64,000 bases of DNA from Enterococcus xiangfangensis (GCF_005405365.1 NZ_BJDX01000008.1:55222-119221); one strand, 5' to 3'. Positions 9,403 through 18,867 are shown, counted from the stretch's first letter. A program made the numbers and translations. The notes: generated from the sequence alone by a model not told the origin.

Positions 9403-9435
9403 AAAAAAGGTTGCGACCTCAGCCGCAACCTTTTT
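9403..9435 (-). terminator. Terminator between pstS and pstC
   Basis: AAAAAGGTTGCG (9404-9415) pairs perfectly with CGCAACCTTTTT (9424-9435) around an 8-nt loop and is T-rich on both strands. It would raise pstS transcript over the permease genes. Confidence 0.85.
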
Positions 9436-9444
9436 GAACTATAA

Positions 9445-10293
9445 TTAGTTGATTTGATTTCCTTGCCAATCACGTTCTACTTTCATATCTGAGATTGGGA
9501 TATAACCAAGTTTTGAGACAACTTTTCCTTGAACTTCCTCTGATAACATGTAATCAAGAAAGTCTTTGACTAATTTGGTTGGTTCACCTTTTGTATACAT
9601 ATGTTCATACGCCCAGATTTTCCAATGATTGGTCGTGACATTTTCATCTGTCGGTTCGACATTATCAACATTCAACACCTGAACGTCTTTTGTTACATAA
9701 GAAAATGCAGTATAACTGATCGCACCAGGTGTATCCGTGACAATTTGGCGAACCATTCCGCTTGAGTCTTGCTCTTGTGCACGAATCGCTGTTTTTCCAT
9801 CTAAAACCCATTGTTCAAAAGTTGAACGTGTTCCGCTACCAGTTGCTCGATTCAAGACAACGATTTCTAAATCTTTTCCGCCGAGTTCTTTCCAATTTTT
9901 GATTTCACCAAGAAAGATCTTGCGCAAATTATCTAATGAAATATTCGTTACACCGACACCTTTATTAACGATTGGAGTGATTCCCACTACGGCAACTCGA
10001 TGATCAACTAATTTTTCTGCATCGATCCCACTTTTTTCCTCAGCAAAAACATCCGAATTACCGATGTCAACAGCACCTGATTGGACTTGACTGAGGCCTG
10101 TGCCGCTTCCACCGCCTTGGACATTGATGAATCTGCCAGGATTTTTACTTTGATATTCTTCAGCTACCGTTTCAACTAACGGCTGCAAAGCAGATGAGCC
10201 AACTGCTGTGATTGATTCACCGCGATCGATCCATTTTGAACAACCAGATAAAAACAAAAGAACTCCTAATAGGGGAATTAACCATTTTTTCAT
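9445..10293 (-). CDS. pstS: Phosphate-binding lipoprotein PstS
   Basis: High-affinity phosphate receptor anchored outside the membrane. The 282-residue precursor starts with a lipoprotein signal peptide ending in the lipobox LSGC (Cys at about residue 18). The mature part has PstS motifs: VGSSALQPLVE, GGGSGTGLSQV, and RATGSGTRSTFE, loops that bind phosphate through serine and threonine. AAGGAG lies seven bases before ATG 10293. It is first in the pst operon in transcription order and is followed by its own terminator, the usual arrangement for a receptor needed in excess. Confidence 0.95.
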   Translation of the reverse strand: MKKWLIPLLGVLLFLSGCSKWIDRGESITAVGSSALQPLVETVAEEYQSKNPGRFINVQGGGSGTGLSQVQSGAVDIGNSDVFAEEKSGIDAEKLVDHRVAVVGITPIVNKGVGVTNISLDNLRKIFLGEIKNWKELGGKDLEIVVLNRATGSGTRSTFEQWVLDGKTAIRAQEQDSSGMVRQIVTDTPGAISYTAFSYVTKDVQVLNVDNVEPTDENVTTNHWKIWAYEHMYTKGEPTKLVKDFLDYMLSEEVQGKVVSKLGYIPISDMKVERDWQGNQIN

Positions 10294-10300
10294 GAAAAAT

Positions 10301-10374
10301 CTCCTTATTCATTTTTAAGTAATCATTTTTCAAAAGAAAAATGATGCTTATTTTCATGCCGTATACCATTCAAC
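10301..10374 (-). repeat. Hairpin/Shine-Dalgarno repeat, copy upstream of pstS
   Basis: GAATGGTATACGG core (10359-10371, minus strand), 13-nt linker, then a perfect 10-bp hairpin ATCATTTTTC (10322-10331) / GAAAAATGAT (10336-10345) with an AAAA (+) loop, ending in GAATAAGGAG. The hairpin edge is 28 nt from the pstS start. Best-preserved copy together with the pstB2 one. Confidence 0.75.
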
Positions 10375-10527
10375 TATTCATATACAAATTTGTTTAGTTT
10401 AAAAAACTTGGTCCGTTTGATACCTTATTAAACTGCTAAAAGTTGAATGAACACCCTTATTCAATTTGAATTTGTTGAACAAGCTAGTTCATTTTATACT
10501 ATCAAGCCATAAAAGCGCAAATGATTT

Positions 10528-11976
10528 TTATAAGAGCGGTGAAACTAAACGCGCGATGCCTTCTTTAAATTTGATGACTGTCCCACGCTGATCGTATTTT
10601 TCTTGGGTCAAGAGGTCAGATTTATTCGAATCTTTATAAAATTCTTCCCGCAGTTTTTCGGCAAACTTTGCGTCATAAACTAGTGTGTTGACCTCAAAAT
10701 CGAGTTTAAAAGAACGAACATCAATATTAGCAGAGCCGACTGAAGCAATGCCTGCATCGATCACCATCGTTTTTGCATGAATAAATCCATTTTCATATGT
10801 TTCAATAATCGCGCCATATTCCAATAATTCTGCCGCAAATGAATACGTTGCCCAATACACCAAAAGATGATCGGGCTTATTAGGAATCTGCATGCGAACT
10901 TTGACTCCTGAAAGCAATGCTAATTTCAGCGCCTCATGGATCGAAGCATCCGGAATATAATATGGTGTTTGGATCAAAATTTCTTTTTTAGCCAAGTTGA
11001 TCATTTTTAAGTAAGTTAATTTAATTTGTTCATGTTCACTATCCGGTCCACTGCTGACGATCTGCAAGGCAAGTTTTCCTTCTGAATGAATTTTAGGAAA
11101 ATAATCCGGCTGATAAACAAGTTCATATCTTTGTTGTGAATTCCAGTCCATCAAAAAGCGGTTTTGTAACGTGTAGACTGCATGTCCACGGATACGTAAA
11201 TGATTGTCGCGCCAATAACCAAATTTTTCTACTAAACCCAGATATTCATCGCCGACATTGAATCCTCCGGTATAACCGATTTCCCCATCGATCACGACAA
11301 TTTTTCGGTGATTGCGGTAATTCATTCGAGGATTTAAGTAAGGCAAAAATAATGGAAAGAAAAATTCAACTTCGCCGCCTGCTTCGATCAAAGGGGCTAA
11401 AAAACGCCGATTGACTTGGGTAGATCCCCAAGCATCTAATAATAGCCTAACTTTGACTCCTCTAGTTGCGGCCGCCACCAATGCCGCTCTGACTTCCAGT
11501 CCTAAAGCATCCGCACGGTAAATATAATATTCCATATGGATATGATAATTCGCTTGATTGATATCTTCGATCAGTGCATCGAATTTTTCACGACCATCTG
11601 TATAAAGCAAGACCTCGTTGTTTGTCGTATATAAAGAACTTTCAAACATCGTCAGCATATAGATCAACTGCCGCGGATCCACTTGATTGGTCATCGGTTT
11701 TGGAAAAAGTCCTCGTGCCAAAGCACGTTGCTGCTGTTGGACCTCGACATTCATCCCGATTTTTGTCTGCATCTTCAAATCAAAAATACGTTCTTTAGAA
11801 ATTCCTTTTCCAAAAAAGATATACAAAATAAAGCCGAGAATCGGAATAAAAGTCAATACCAATAACCAAGCCCATGTATTAACTGTATCCTTCCGCTCTC
11901 GAAAGACGATAATAACCGATAAAATCGTATTAATACCTAAAAAAAACAATCCTAAGTGCTCTGTCACAAAAGACAT
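10528..11976 (-). CDS. cls: Cardiolipin synthase
   Basis: Membrane enzyme of 482 residues that joins two phosphatidylglycerol molecules into cardiolipin. Two N-terminal transmembrane helices (about residues 5-25 and 35-55) are followed by two phospholipase-D HKD motifs: HRKIVVIDGEIGYTGG with His at 223 and HAKTMVIDAGIASVGS with His at 400. A GGAGGGG Shine-Dalgarno precedes ATG 11976. It appears monocistronic. Cls changes are known partners of lia changes in daptomycin resistance, and both loci lie in this window. I see no strong terminator in the 234 nt downstream of it. Confidence 0.95.
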   Translation of the reverse strand: MSFVTEHLGLFFLGINTILSVIIVFRERKDTVNTWAWLLVLTFIPILGFILYIFFGKGISKERIFDLKMQTKIGMNVEVQQQQRALARGLFPKPMTNQVDPRQLIYMLTMFESSLYTTNNEVLLYTDGREKFDALIEDINQANYHIHMEYYIYRADALGLEVRAALVAAATRGVKVRLLLDAWGSTQVNRRFLAPLIEAGGEVEFFFPLFLPYLNPRMNYRNHRKIVVIDGEIGYTGGFNVGDEYLGLVEKFGYWRDNHLRIRGHAVYTLQNRFLMDWNSQQRYELVYQPDYFPKIHSEGKLALQIVSSGPDSEHEQIKLTYLKMINLAKKEILIQTPYYIPDASIHEALKLALLSGVKVRMQIPNKPDHLLVYWATYSFAAELLEYGAIIETYENGFIHAKTMVIDAGIASVGSANIDVRSFKLDFEVNTLVYDAKFAEKLREEFYKDSNKSDLLTQEKYDQRGTVIKFKEGIARLVSPLL

Positions 11977-12036
11977 GTTTCCACACCCCTCCTACTAAAG
12001 GATAGCCGAGACGAAGCCGATTGTAAACAGACTGAC

Positions 12037-12471
12037 TCAACGATTTATTGCCTGCAAAAACATTTCAACGTGCGGGATCCCATCTTCCAAATAAATTTCA
12101 GAGTTTTTTTTGAATCCAAACGAACGATAAAAATCAATCAAATACGCTTGTGCCGATATTCTAACCGGACGCTCTGGATAACGTTTCTCAATTTCTTTCA
12201 ATGTTGTTGCAACGATTTCACGTCCCAGTTTTTGTCCGCGAAATTTTTTTGCTACCAAAACTCGACCAAAATGAATCTCGTCTCCTTCGGCCAAAATACG
12301 TGTGTATGCTTTCAATTCACCATTTTCTTCCAGCCAGACATGTAAAGCATGACGATCTGCTTCATCCACTTCTTGATAGGGACATGCTTGTTCTACAACA
12401 AAGACTGCGGTGCGCGCTTGTAAAATCGTTAATAATTCTTGTGGTGTTAATTCATCCGTTGACTTAATCAT
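12037..12471 (-). CDS. ElaA-type GNAT N-acetyltransferase
   Basis: A 144-residue single-domain acetyltransferase. The N-terminus LLTILQARTAVFVVEQACPYQEVDEAD matches the ElaA subfamily in its LQ-R--VFVVEQ-CPYQE-D pattern (shown here only in part). The acetyl-CoA-binding segment FRGQKLGREIVATTL follows at about residues 74-88. GGAGG precedes ATG 12471. The substrate is unknown. It lies between cls and the SMR pump gene, 38 nt from the latter, so the two may share a transcript. Confidence 0.85.
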   Translation of the reverse strand: MIKSTDELTPQELLTILQARTAVFVVEQACPYQEVDEADRHALHVWLEENGELKAYTRILAEGDEIHFGRVLVAKKFRGQKLGREIVATTLKEIEKRYPERPVRISAQAYLIDFYRSFGFKKNSEIYLEDGIPHVEMFLQAINR

Positions 12472-12509
12472 AGGGTCCTCCTAATTTTTTAGTTAGTAAA
12501 TCAAAGTTA

Positions 12510-12830
12510 TTAATGCCCGCTGGTAACTTTGATCCCAATAATTCCTACGATCAAAAGTACCACAAAAAAACTAGTCAGAAGGGACAAATGATCTTTGAAG
12601 AACAACATTCCGATAATGATCGAACCAACTGCACCGATTCCTGTCCAAATCGGATAGGCCAAACTCATTGGCAATGCATGCAAAGATTTCGCTAAAAAAT
12701 AAAAACTTGCTATCATGCCGATTATTGTTAGGAGCGAATAATTTAATTTACTGAACCCTTCACTCAACTTCATCATCGTTGCCCAAAACATTTCAAATAT
12801 TCCTGCCGTAACTAAAAATAACCATGCCAT
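12510..12830 (-). CDS. Small multidrug resistance (SMR) efflux protein
   Basis: A 106-residue membrane protein with four hydrophobic helices, the length of SMR-family dimers. The conserved membrane glutamate lies in helix 1 (MAWLFLVTAGIFEMFWA, Glu13), and WTGIGAVGS marks the third helix. The C-terminal VGIIGIKVTSGH resembles SugE/Gdx members, which export guanidinium, more than EmrE-type drug pumps; substrate is inference. ATG 12830 has GGAG about 11 bases upstream. A longer in-frame start at 12857 overlaps that site and is rejected. A terminated leader RNA lies upstream, but no guanidine riboswitch consensus is visible. Confidence 0.8.
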   Translation of the reverse strand: MAWLFLVTAGIFEMFWATMMKLSEGFSKLNYSLLTIIGMIASFYFLAKSLHALPMSLAYPIWTGIGAVGSIIIGMLFFKDHLSLLTSFFVVLLIVGIIGIKVTSGH

Positions 12831-12922
12831 AATAACTATTTCTCCTTCACTCATCAAATTTTTCTGCTGTGATTAAATAAATCACCGATTGCTTACAATT
12901 GACACTGCACATTTCAATTATC

Positions 12923-12974
12923 AAAAAAAATAAGGGCACCAATTTCTTCACAGACCTACGAAATTGGCTCCCTT
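12923..12974 (-). terminator. Strong terminator upstream of the SMR gene
   Basis: Minus strand: AAGGGAGCCAATTTC (12960-12974) pairs with GAAATTGGTGCCCTT (12932-12946), one mismatch and one wobble in 15 bp, 13-nt loop, then ATTTTTTTT. It is 93 nt upstream of the SMR start and downstream of a separate promoter (13005-13033). Confidence 0.75.
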
Positions 12975-13004
12975 GCTCGGCAGCAGATGATTCAATTAAT
13001 TGTT

Positions 13005-13033
13005 ATTCTAGAACTTTTTTTCAAAAATGGCAA
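13005..13033 (-). promoter_or_regulatory. Promoter of a short leader RNA before the SMR gene
   Basis: TTGCCA (13028-13033), 17-bp spacer, TAGAAT (13005-13010) on the minus strand, each 5/6 to consensus. It starts a transcript of roughly 75 nt that runs into the 12923-12974 terminator. Confidence 0.55.
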
Positions 13034-13075
13034 GCCGCTTTGACTAACCGATTTCTTCTATTTATTTTTGCTATT

Positions 13076-13107
13076 AAAAAACTTCTCCGAAAATTCCGGA
13101 GAAGTTT
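13076..13107 (-). terminator. Terminator of ftsEX
   Basis: AAACTTCTCCG (13079-13089) / CGGAGAAGTTT (13097-13107), 7-nt loop, A/T-rich tract beyond it on the minus strand. It lies five bases after the ftsX stop. Confidence 0.88.
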
Positions 13108-13111
13108 GCTT

Positions 13112-14005
13112 TTAGATCTTTAAAAAGCGGCGCATAGAAATAACAGAACCAATGGATCCAATCAAATAGCCGCCGACTGCTATGATGATATCTAAGACCC
13201 AAACGATTTGATTTGGACGCAACAGCGCTAGATTTGATTGCAATAAATAAGGTGCCGCCAATCCATAAACTTGTGAATAGCCATAAGTTAAGACTAAAAT
13301 CGGGACGATCGATCCGATCAGACCAATCCAACCACCTTCAAGGAAGAACGGCCAACGGATATATCCATTTTTTGCACCAACCAAACGCATGATTTGAATT
13401 TCTGTTTTGCGTGAGATGATCGTGATCCGAATAGTATTTGAGATCAAGAAGATTGCTACAAAAACTAATAATGCTGCCGCTGCTAAGCCCCAAGTCCGTA
13501 CAACTTTTGCCATTTGGATGATTCGATCAGCCGAATTCCCACCATAATTTGCTCGGAAGACATTTTGTAACTGGCTTGCTTCTCGTGTTACCGGACGAAT
13601 GTATTGTGCATCAGTTGCTTGCACGACATAAACATCATACAGCGGATTGCTGTCGCCTTCGAACAGATCCCAAGCATCGCCCATTTGTTTTTGTAATTTT
13701 TTTAATTGTTCTTGTTTGCTGGAGAAAGTAACGTCATCTACATGATCGATTTCTTCTAATTCAGCTTTTAATTTCTTAACATCTTTATCTTTTGTACCAA
13801 TATCGACGAAGACTGTCACCTCGACATTTCCTTCGACATCTTGAGCTAATTTTGTTGCATTCATGATCACAGCAAGGAAAATCCCTACCATCGTCAATGT
13901 AATCGTCACCGCGCTGACTGATGCTAAGGTCATCCAGCCATTACGTTTGACACTTTTGACACTTTCCAACCAGTGCCGGAAGAAATTTCTAATCATCAAA
14001 CTCAT
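13112..14005 (-). CDS. ftsX: Cell division ABC permease FtsX
   Basis: A 297-residue membrane protein with the FtsX layout: cytoplasmic N-terminus with a basic segment (ESVKSVKRNGWMT), helix 1, a large extracellular loop of about 130 residues, then three more helices. With FtsE it activates peptidoglycan hydrolases (PcsB/CwlO type) at the division site or side wall. ATG 14005 lies inside ftsE (17-nt overlap) with AAGGAG very close. An internal ATG at 13996 (MIRNFFRHWLES) has better spacing and equally typical sequence, so the start is uncertain by three codons. Confidence 0.95.
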   Translation of the reverse strand: MSLMIRNFFRHWLESVKSVKRNGWMTLASVSAVTITLTMVGIFLAVIMNATKLAQDVEGNVEVTVFVDIGTKDKDVKKLKAELEEIDHVDDVTFSSKQEQLKKLQKQMGDAWDLFEGDSNPLYDVYVVQATDAQYIRPVTREASQLQNVFRANYGGNSADRIIQMAKVVRTWGLAAAALLVFVAIFLISNTIRITIISRKTEIQIMRLVGAKNGYIRWPFFLEGGWIGLIGSIVPILVLTYGYSQVYGLAAPYLLQSNLALLRPNQIVWVLDIIIAVGGYLIGSIGSVISMRRFLKI

Positions 14006-14678
14006 ATTCTCCTTCCGCTTCGTCCCGAACGATCAAGCCATTTTCAATCGCGATCAAGCGATGGCGCATAGTATCTACAATCGTTTTATTATGAGTGGCC
14101 ATTACGATCGTAGTTCCTTGGTTATTGATCCGTTCCAATAGATGCATGATCTCCCATGAAGTATCAGGATCTAAATTCCCTGTTGGTTCATCTGCAATCA
14201 AAACTTTCGGTGTATTCACGATGGCGCGTGCGATTGAGACCCGCTGTTGTTCCCCACCAGATAATTCACTTGGGAAGACACGGACTTTGTGTTTCAAACC
14301 GACTAGATCCAAAACTTCCATCACACGTTTTTTGACTTCTCGCGGTTTGCGTCCGATAACTTGCATCGCATAGGCAACATTTTCATAGACCGTTTTGCGG
14401 GGCAATAATTTGAAATCTTGGAAAACGACGCCAATGTCACGGCGCAAATAAGGAACTTCCTTATTTTTGATTTTTAGTAAGTCATGGTTTACAACTTCTA
14501 ATTTTTTGCCTGACGTCGCTTTTTCTTCACGATACATCAATTTGATGAAAGTTGATTTTCCGCTACCGGAAGGACCAACGACATAGACAAACTCGCCTTG
14601 CTTGATATGAACCGAAATTCCACGCACAGCAGTTGTCTTATTAGGATATTTTTTTGTTACATCCTGCATTTCAATCAT
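13989..14678 (-). CDS. ftsE: Cell division ABC ATPase FtsE
   Basis: A 229-residue ABC ATPase with Walker A GPSGSGKST (about residues 36-44), signature LSGGEQQR and Walker B VLIADEPTGNLDP. It powers FtsX and so couples ATP hydrolysis in the cytoplasm to cell-wall hydrolase activation outside. It lies 98 nt downstream of prfB, the conserved prfB-ftsE-ftsX order of Firmicutes. An extended -10 promoter is present in the gap. Confidence 0.96.
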   Translation of the reverse strand: MIEMQDVTKKYPNKTTAVRGISVHIKQGEFVYVVGPSGSGKSTFIKLMYREEKATSGKKLEVVNHDLLKIKNKEVPYLRRDIGVVFQDFKLLPRKTVYENVAYAMQVIGRKPREVKKRVMEVLDLVGLKHKVRVFPSELSGGEQQRVSIARAIVNTPKVLIADEPTGNLDPDTSWEIMHLLERINNQGTTIVMATHNKTIVDTMRHRLIAIENGLIVRDEAEGEYEFDD

Positions 14679-14713
14679 GCTTTATCTCTCCAAATCCTCT
14701 TAAATTCTTTGTT

Positions 14714-14722
14714 ATTATAGCA
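14714..14722 (-). promoter_or_regulatory. ftsE promoter, extended -10
   Basis: Minus strand reads TGCTATAAT, a perfect -10 with the TGn extension, 36 bp before the ftsE start. I see no good -35, which extended -10 promoters do not need. Confidence 0.55.
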
Positions 14723-14776
14723 TGCCAACATTGCAACTGGCTTGCATTACTTTACAATTTGATTTCATTTTCAAAC

Positions 14777-15887
14777 TTAAGCATCTTGTGCTAGGCGCCA
14801 TTTCAAGTACGCATCAATAAAAGGATCCAATTCTCCGTCCATTACTGCCTGGACATTTCCGGTTTCATACTCAGTGCGATGATCTTTTACCATCGTGTAC
14901 GGATGAAAAACGTAAGACCGAATTTGCGAGCCCCAGCCGATTTCTTTTTGTTCGCCTCTTAAGTCAGCCGCTTCTTGTTCTTTTTTCTCGATTTCTAGTT
15001 GATAGAGTTTTGCTTTCAACATTTGCATCGCAGTCTCACGATTATGAAATTGTGAACGTTGTGCTTGGCTGGCAGCAACTGTACCGGTCGGTAAATGAGT
15101 GATCCGAACTGCTGACGATGTCTTATTGATATGCTGTCCCCCAGCTCCGCTAGCTCGATAAACATCGACTTTCAAATCATCTGGATTGATCTCGATCTCA
15201 ATATTTTCATCTAGTTCAGGCATGACCTCAACAGAACAAAAAGAAGTATGCCGGCGATTGGCCGAATCAAACGGTGAGATCCGAACTAGGCGATGGACAC
15301 CTTTTTCAGATTTTAAGTAACCATAGGCATTGATGCCCTTGATCATAAGCGTCACACTTTTAATCCCAGCTTCGTCTCCTGATTGATAGTCAATCGTCTC
15401 GACGGAAAAACCATGTTGTTCTGCCCAACGTGTATACATTCGCAGAAGCATCGAGCCCCAGTCTTGTGATTCAGTACCACCAGCTCCTGGGTGCAATTCC
15501 ACAATCGCATTGTTTTTATCATAAGGATCATCTAATAGTAACGACAATTCAAAGCTGGAAACTTTTTCTTGTAATTGTAACAAGCGTTCTTCCAACTCTA
15601 TTTGCAGATCCTCGTCAAAATCTTCTTGCTGGATGTCCCACATCACATTTAATTCATCTGTCTCATCGGCAATCGCTTGAAATTGATCATAAGTTTCTTT
15701 TATTGCATTGTTGCGATTAATCAAATTCTGCGCTTTTTCTGAATCATCCCAAAAATCAGGTGCGGTCATTTGATTTTCCGCTTCAGCAATATCTTCTTCT
15801 AACTGCTCGAGGTCAAAGAGACCCCCTGAAACTTACGACTTGTTCTTGTATCGTGTCTAACAAATTTCGGATTTCTGCGTTTTCCAA
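14777..15887 (-). CDS. prfB: Peptide chain release factor 2 with +1 programmed frameshift
   Basis: Recognises UGA and UAA stop codons. The first 24 codons run from TTG 15887 (AAGGA seven bases upstream) to an in-frame TGA at 15813-15815. Ribosomes shift +1 at CTT-TGA: an internal SD-like AGGGGG (15822-15827) sits three bases before CTT (15816-15818), the classic RF2 autoregulation site. The main frame then reads 345 residues to 14777, total about 369. The SPF anticodon-like tripeptide ([15 protein letters not shown]) and the GGQ motif ([14 protein letters not shown]) are both present. It follows secA, as in many Firmicutes. The coding sequence is a join of 15887-15816 and 15814-14777. Confidence 0.96.
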
Positions 15888-16021
15888 ATCTTTTCCTTCT
15901 TTCTCATAGACAAAACGGAGTTGTCTACTCCATTAAAAATGACTAGCTTTTACTTTTTAGAGCAAACATCTATTGCAAGCAACTCTTGCTACTTTTTCTT
16001 GCAATTAGACTGGCAAAAGAC

Positions 16022-16042
16022 GAGACATAGCAACTATGTCCC
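16022..16042 (-). terminator. Possible weak terminator after secA
   Basis: GACATAG (16024-16030) / CTATGTC (16034-16040) with a CAA loop, then only a short T-run (GTCTTTTG) on the minus strand. Read-through into prfB is likely. Confidence 0.4.
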
Positions 16043-16073
16043 GTCCTAAAGGTTCATTTCTTCTTGTAAAGAA

Positions 16074-18605
16074 TTATTGTTCCTTGCCATGGCAGTTTTT
16101 ATATTTTTTACCGCTGCCGCATGGACATGGATCATTACGTCCAACTTTTTCAACATGAACCGGTTTTTGTTTGGTATGAGTCAAGTTCTCTGGATCGCCG
16201 TCCGCTTCAACTGGATGCTCTTGTTGATTTTGAGCGACTTGTTCCCGTTGAACATTTTGACGGATCTCCGCTTTCATGAACAGACGTGTCACTTCAAATT
16301 CAATCGCGCCGACCATGTCTTCAAACATTTTGTACCCTTCTGTTTGATATTCAACAAGCGGATTATTTTGTCCATATGCGCGCAGTCCTACAGATTGACG
16401 TAATTGATCCATCGCATCGATGTGATCCGTCCATTTTGTATCAACGACTCGCAAAATAACAACTTTTTCAAATTCTAACAGTTGTTCAGGACTTTGTAAT
16501 TGCGATACTTTTGTATCAAAAACTTCTTTGGCACGATCGTATAGGTACGTTTTGATTTCTTCCGGTGTTTTGTCTGCAAGATCAGCTGTTGAAATAGAAT
16601 CTTCATGAACCAATGTTGAACCAGCAAAATCGGCCAATGCTTCAAGATTCCAATTTTCTTTGTCTAATTGCGTGTGACTGTCTACCACTCGTGAAATCGT
16701 TCGACGTACCATATTCAATAAGTTTGGTGTTAAATCTTTTTCACCCATGATTACATCTTGACGCTGTTTATAGATGACTTCCCGTTGTTCCCGCATCACA
16801 TCGTCGTATTGTAAAACATTTTTACGAGTATCGTAGTTGTTTCCTTCTACTCGTTTTTGAGCCGATTCAACTTGACGTGTCAGCATTTTGCTTTGGATCA
16901 CAGCGTCTTCGTCTTCTACTTTCATTCGATCTAAGAAAGCTTTGATTCGTTCAGAACCAAATCGTTTCATCAAATCATCTTCTAATGACAGATAGAATTG
17001 AGAAACACCTGGGTCTCCTTGACGACCTGAACGTCCTCGCAGCTGATTATCGATTCGGCGTGATTCATGACGTTCAGTACCGATAACAGCCAATCCGCCT
17101 AACTCAACAACGCCTAGTCCCAACTTGATATCGGTTCCTCGACCAGCCATGTTGGTTGCAATCGTAACAGAACCTTTTTGTCCTGCATTCATAATAATCT
17201 CTGCTTCTTTAAAGTGATTCTTCGCATTCAAGATCTCATGGGGAACTTTTTCACGATCCAACATGTTTGAAAGTAGCTCTGATGTTTCAACGGCAACTGT
17301 ACCGACTAAAATCGGTTGCCCTTTGCGATGGCGTTCTTTGATGTCTTGTACTACCGCATGGAACTTGCTTTCTAATGTTGGGTACAATAAATCAGAATGA
17401 TCTTCGCGAATAACTGGACGGTTCGTTGGAATCTGAATCACTTCGATGTTATAAATTTCACGAAATTCTTCTTCTTCTGTCTTGGCCGTACCGGTCATCC
17501 CAGCTAATTTTTTATACATCCGGAAATAGTTTTGGAAAGTGATCGTTGCCATTGTTTTCGTTTCGTCTTCGATCTCAACGCCTTCTTTGGCTTCGATTGC
17601 TTGATGCAAGCCGTCAGAATAACGACGACCATCCATGATCCGTCCGGTAAACTGATCAACGATCAAGACTTTTCCATCTTGGACCACATAGTCAATGTCA
17701 CGAATCATAATAAAAGTTGCGCGCAACGCTTGATCCAAGTGGTGCGTCAACGCCGTATTATCTAAGTCATACAAATTTTCCAAACCGAAGTTTGCTTCTG
17801 CCTTTTCGATTCCTTGTTCAGTTAACCCAATCGTTTTTGATTGAATATCGATTTTAAAATCTTCATCTTCTTTCAAACGTTTCACGAAATTATCGGTCCG
17901 CGTATAAAGTGCTGTAGATTTTTCAGCCGCACCGGAGATAATCAACGGTGTCCGTGCTTCATCAATCAAAATCGAGTCTACTTCATCGACAATCGCATAG
18001 TTCAATGGCCGTTGGACCATTTGATTTTGGTAAACCACCATGTTGTCGCGCAAGTAGTCGAACCCTAATTCATTATTCGTACTATACGTGATGTCGCAAG
18101 AATACGCTGCACGTTTTTCATCTGCTGTTTTTGAATTGATATTTAAACCAACGCTCAATCCTAAAAAGTTATACAAGTCGCCCATTTCATTTGAGTCACG
18201 TGTTGCCAAATATTCATTGACCGTTACTACATGGACCCCTTCGCCAGTTAAAGCATTCAGATAAACAGGCATCGTTGCTGTCAGCGTTTTTCCTTCACCT
18301 GTTTTCATTTCAGGGATATTACCATCGTGTAAAACGATTCCTCCCATTAATTGAACATGGTAAGGGTACAGACCTAAGACCCGTTTTGCTGCTTCACGAA
18401 CTACTGCAAAAGCTTCTGGCAATAGTTCATCCAGCGTTTCGCCTGCTTGATAGCGACCTTTGAATTCATCAGTCTTGCCCCGCAATTGTTCATCTGACAA
18501 TTTTTCCATGGCGTCAGAAAATTCTTCAATTTTATCAGCGATCCCGCTCAATCGTTTCAATTCTTTTTTATCATTTTCAATCATTCGTCTCAGAAAGTTT
18601 GCCAT
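16074..18605 (-). CDS. secA: Preprotein translocase ATPase SecA
   Basis: The 843-residue motor that pushes unfolded secretory proteins through SecYEG. It begins [19 protein letters not shown], has Walker A MKTGEGKT (about residues 101-108), the DEAD-like [15 protein letters not shown], and nucleotide-binding motif GRGTDIKLG in the second helicase fold. The C-terminus has the zinc/SecB-type motif [17 protein letters not shown]. Length is normal. GGAG lies about 11 bases before ATG 18605, slightly distant. Promoter probably in 18606-18800, an AT-rich gap in which I see no gene. Confidence 0.98.
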   Translation of the reverse strand: MANFLRRMIENDKKELKRLSGIADKIEEFSDAMEKLSDEQLRGKTDEFKGRYQAGETLDELLPEAFAVVREAAKRVLGLYPYHVQLMGGIVLHDGNIPEMKTGEGKTLTATMPVYLNALTGEGVHVVTVNEYLATRDSNEMGDLYNFLGLSVGLNINSKTADEKRAAYSCDITYSTNNELGFDYLRDNMVVYQNQMVQRPLNYAIVDEVDSILIDEARTPLIISGAAEKSTALYTRTDNFVKRLKEDEDFKIDIQSKTIGLTEQGIEKAEANFGLENLYDLDNTALTHHLDQALRATFIMIRDIDYVVQDGKVLIVDQFTGRIMDGRRYSDGLHQAIEAKEGVEIEDETKTMATITFQNYFRMYKKLAGMTGTAKTEEEEFREIYNIEVIQIPTNRPVIREDHSDLLYPTLESKFHAVVQDIKERHRKGQPILVGTVAVETSELLSNMLDREKVPHEILNAKNHFKEAEIIMNAGQKGSVTIATNMAGRGTDIKLGLGVVELGGLAVIGTERHESRRIDNQLRGRSGRQGDPGVSQFYLSLEDDLMKRFGSERIKAFLDRMKVEDEDAVIQSKMLTRQVESAQKRVEGNNYDTRKNVLQYDDVMREQREVIYKQRQDVIMGEKDLTPNLLNMVRRTISRVVDSHTQLDKENWNLEALADFAGSTLVHEDSISTADLADKTPEEIKTYLYDRAKEVFDTKVSQLQSPEQLLEFEKVVILRVVDTKWTDHIDAMDQLRQSVGLRAYGQNNPLVEYQTEGYKMFEDMVGAIEFEVTRLFMKAEIRQNVQREQVAQNQQEHPVEADGDPENLTHTKQKPVHVEKVGRNDPCPCGSGKKYKNCHGKEQ

Positions 18606-18825
18606 TCGTTTATCTTACTCCTTTAGTTCTTTTCATTTTCTATTTTTTGATAGAAACCCGCTAGTATATTTTAGCATTAGTCTTTAAGAAAAGAAACTTC
18701 TCATAACGAATAAAGCACGACTTATACAATGATTAAGCTTTTTTTTGCTCTTTAAGTAGTAAAAAGATAAAAAATAAACGCGTTAAAAAAATTACTCTGT
18801 CATAAAAATTGATTTTCAAGGCAAT

Positions 18826-18858
18826 AAAAAAACCTTCCAACATCAGTTGGAAGGTTTT
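18826..18858 (-). terminator. Terminator of hpf
   Basis: AAAACCTTCCAA (18829-18840) / TTGGAAGGTTTT (18847-18858), perfect 12-bp stem, 6-nt loop, T7 on the minus strand. Confidence 0.92.
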
Positions 18859-18867
18859 GATTTATTC

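Noticed and set aside
12923..13000. Guanidine or T-box riboswitch before the SMR gene
   Set aside because: No ykkC-type, mini-ykkC or TGGNACCGCG consensus is present; only a promoter and a terminator can be supported.
13074..13331. 85-codon minus-strand frame inside ftsX
   Set aside because: Shadow frame of ftsX that also runs through its terminator.
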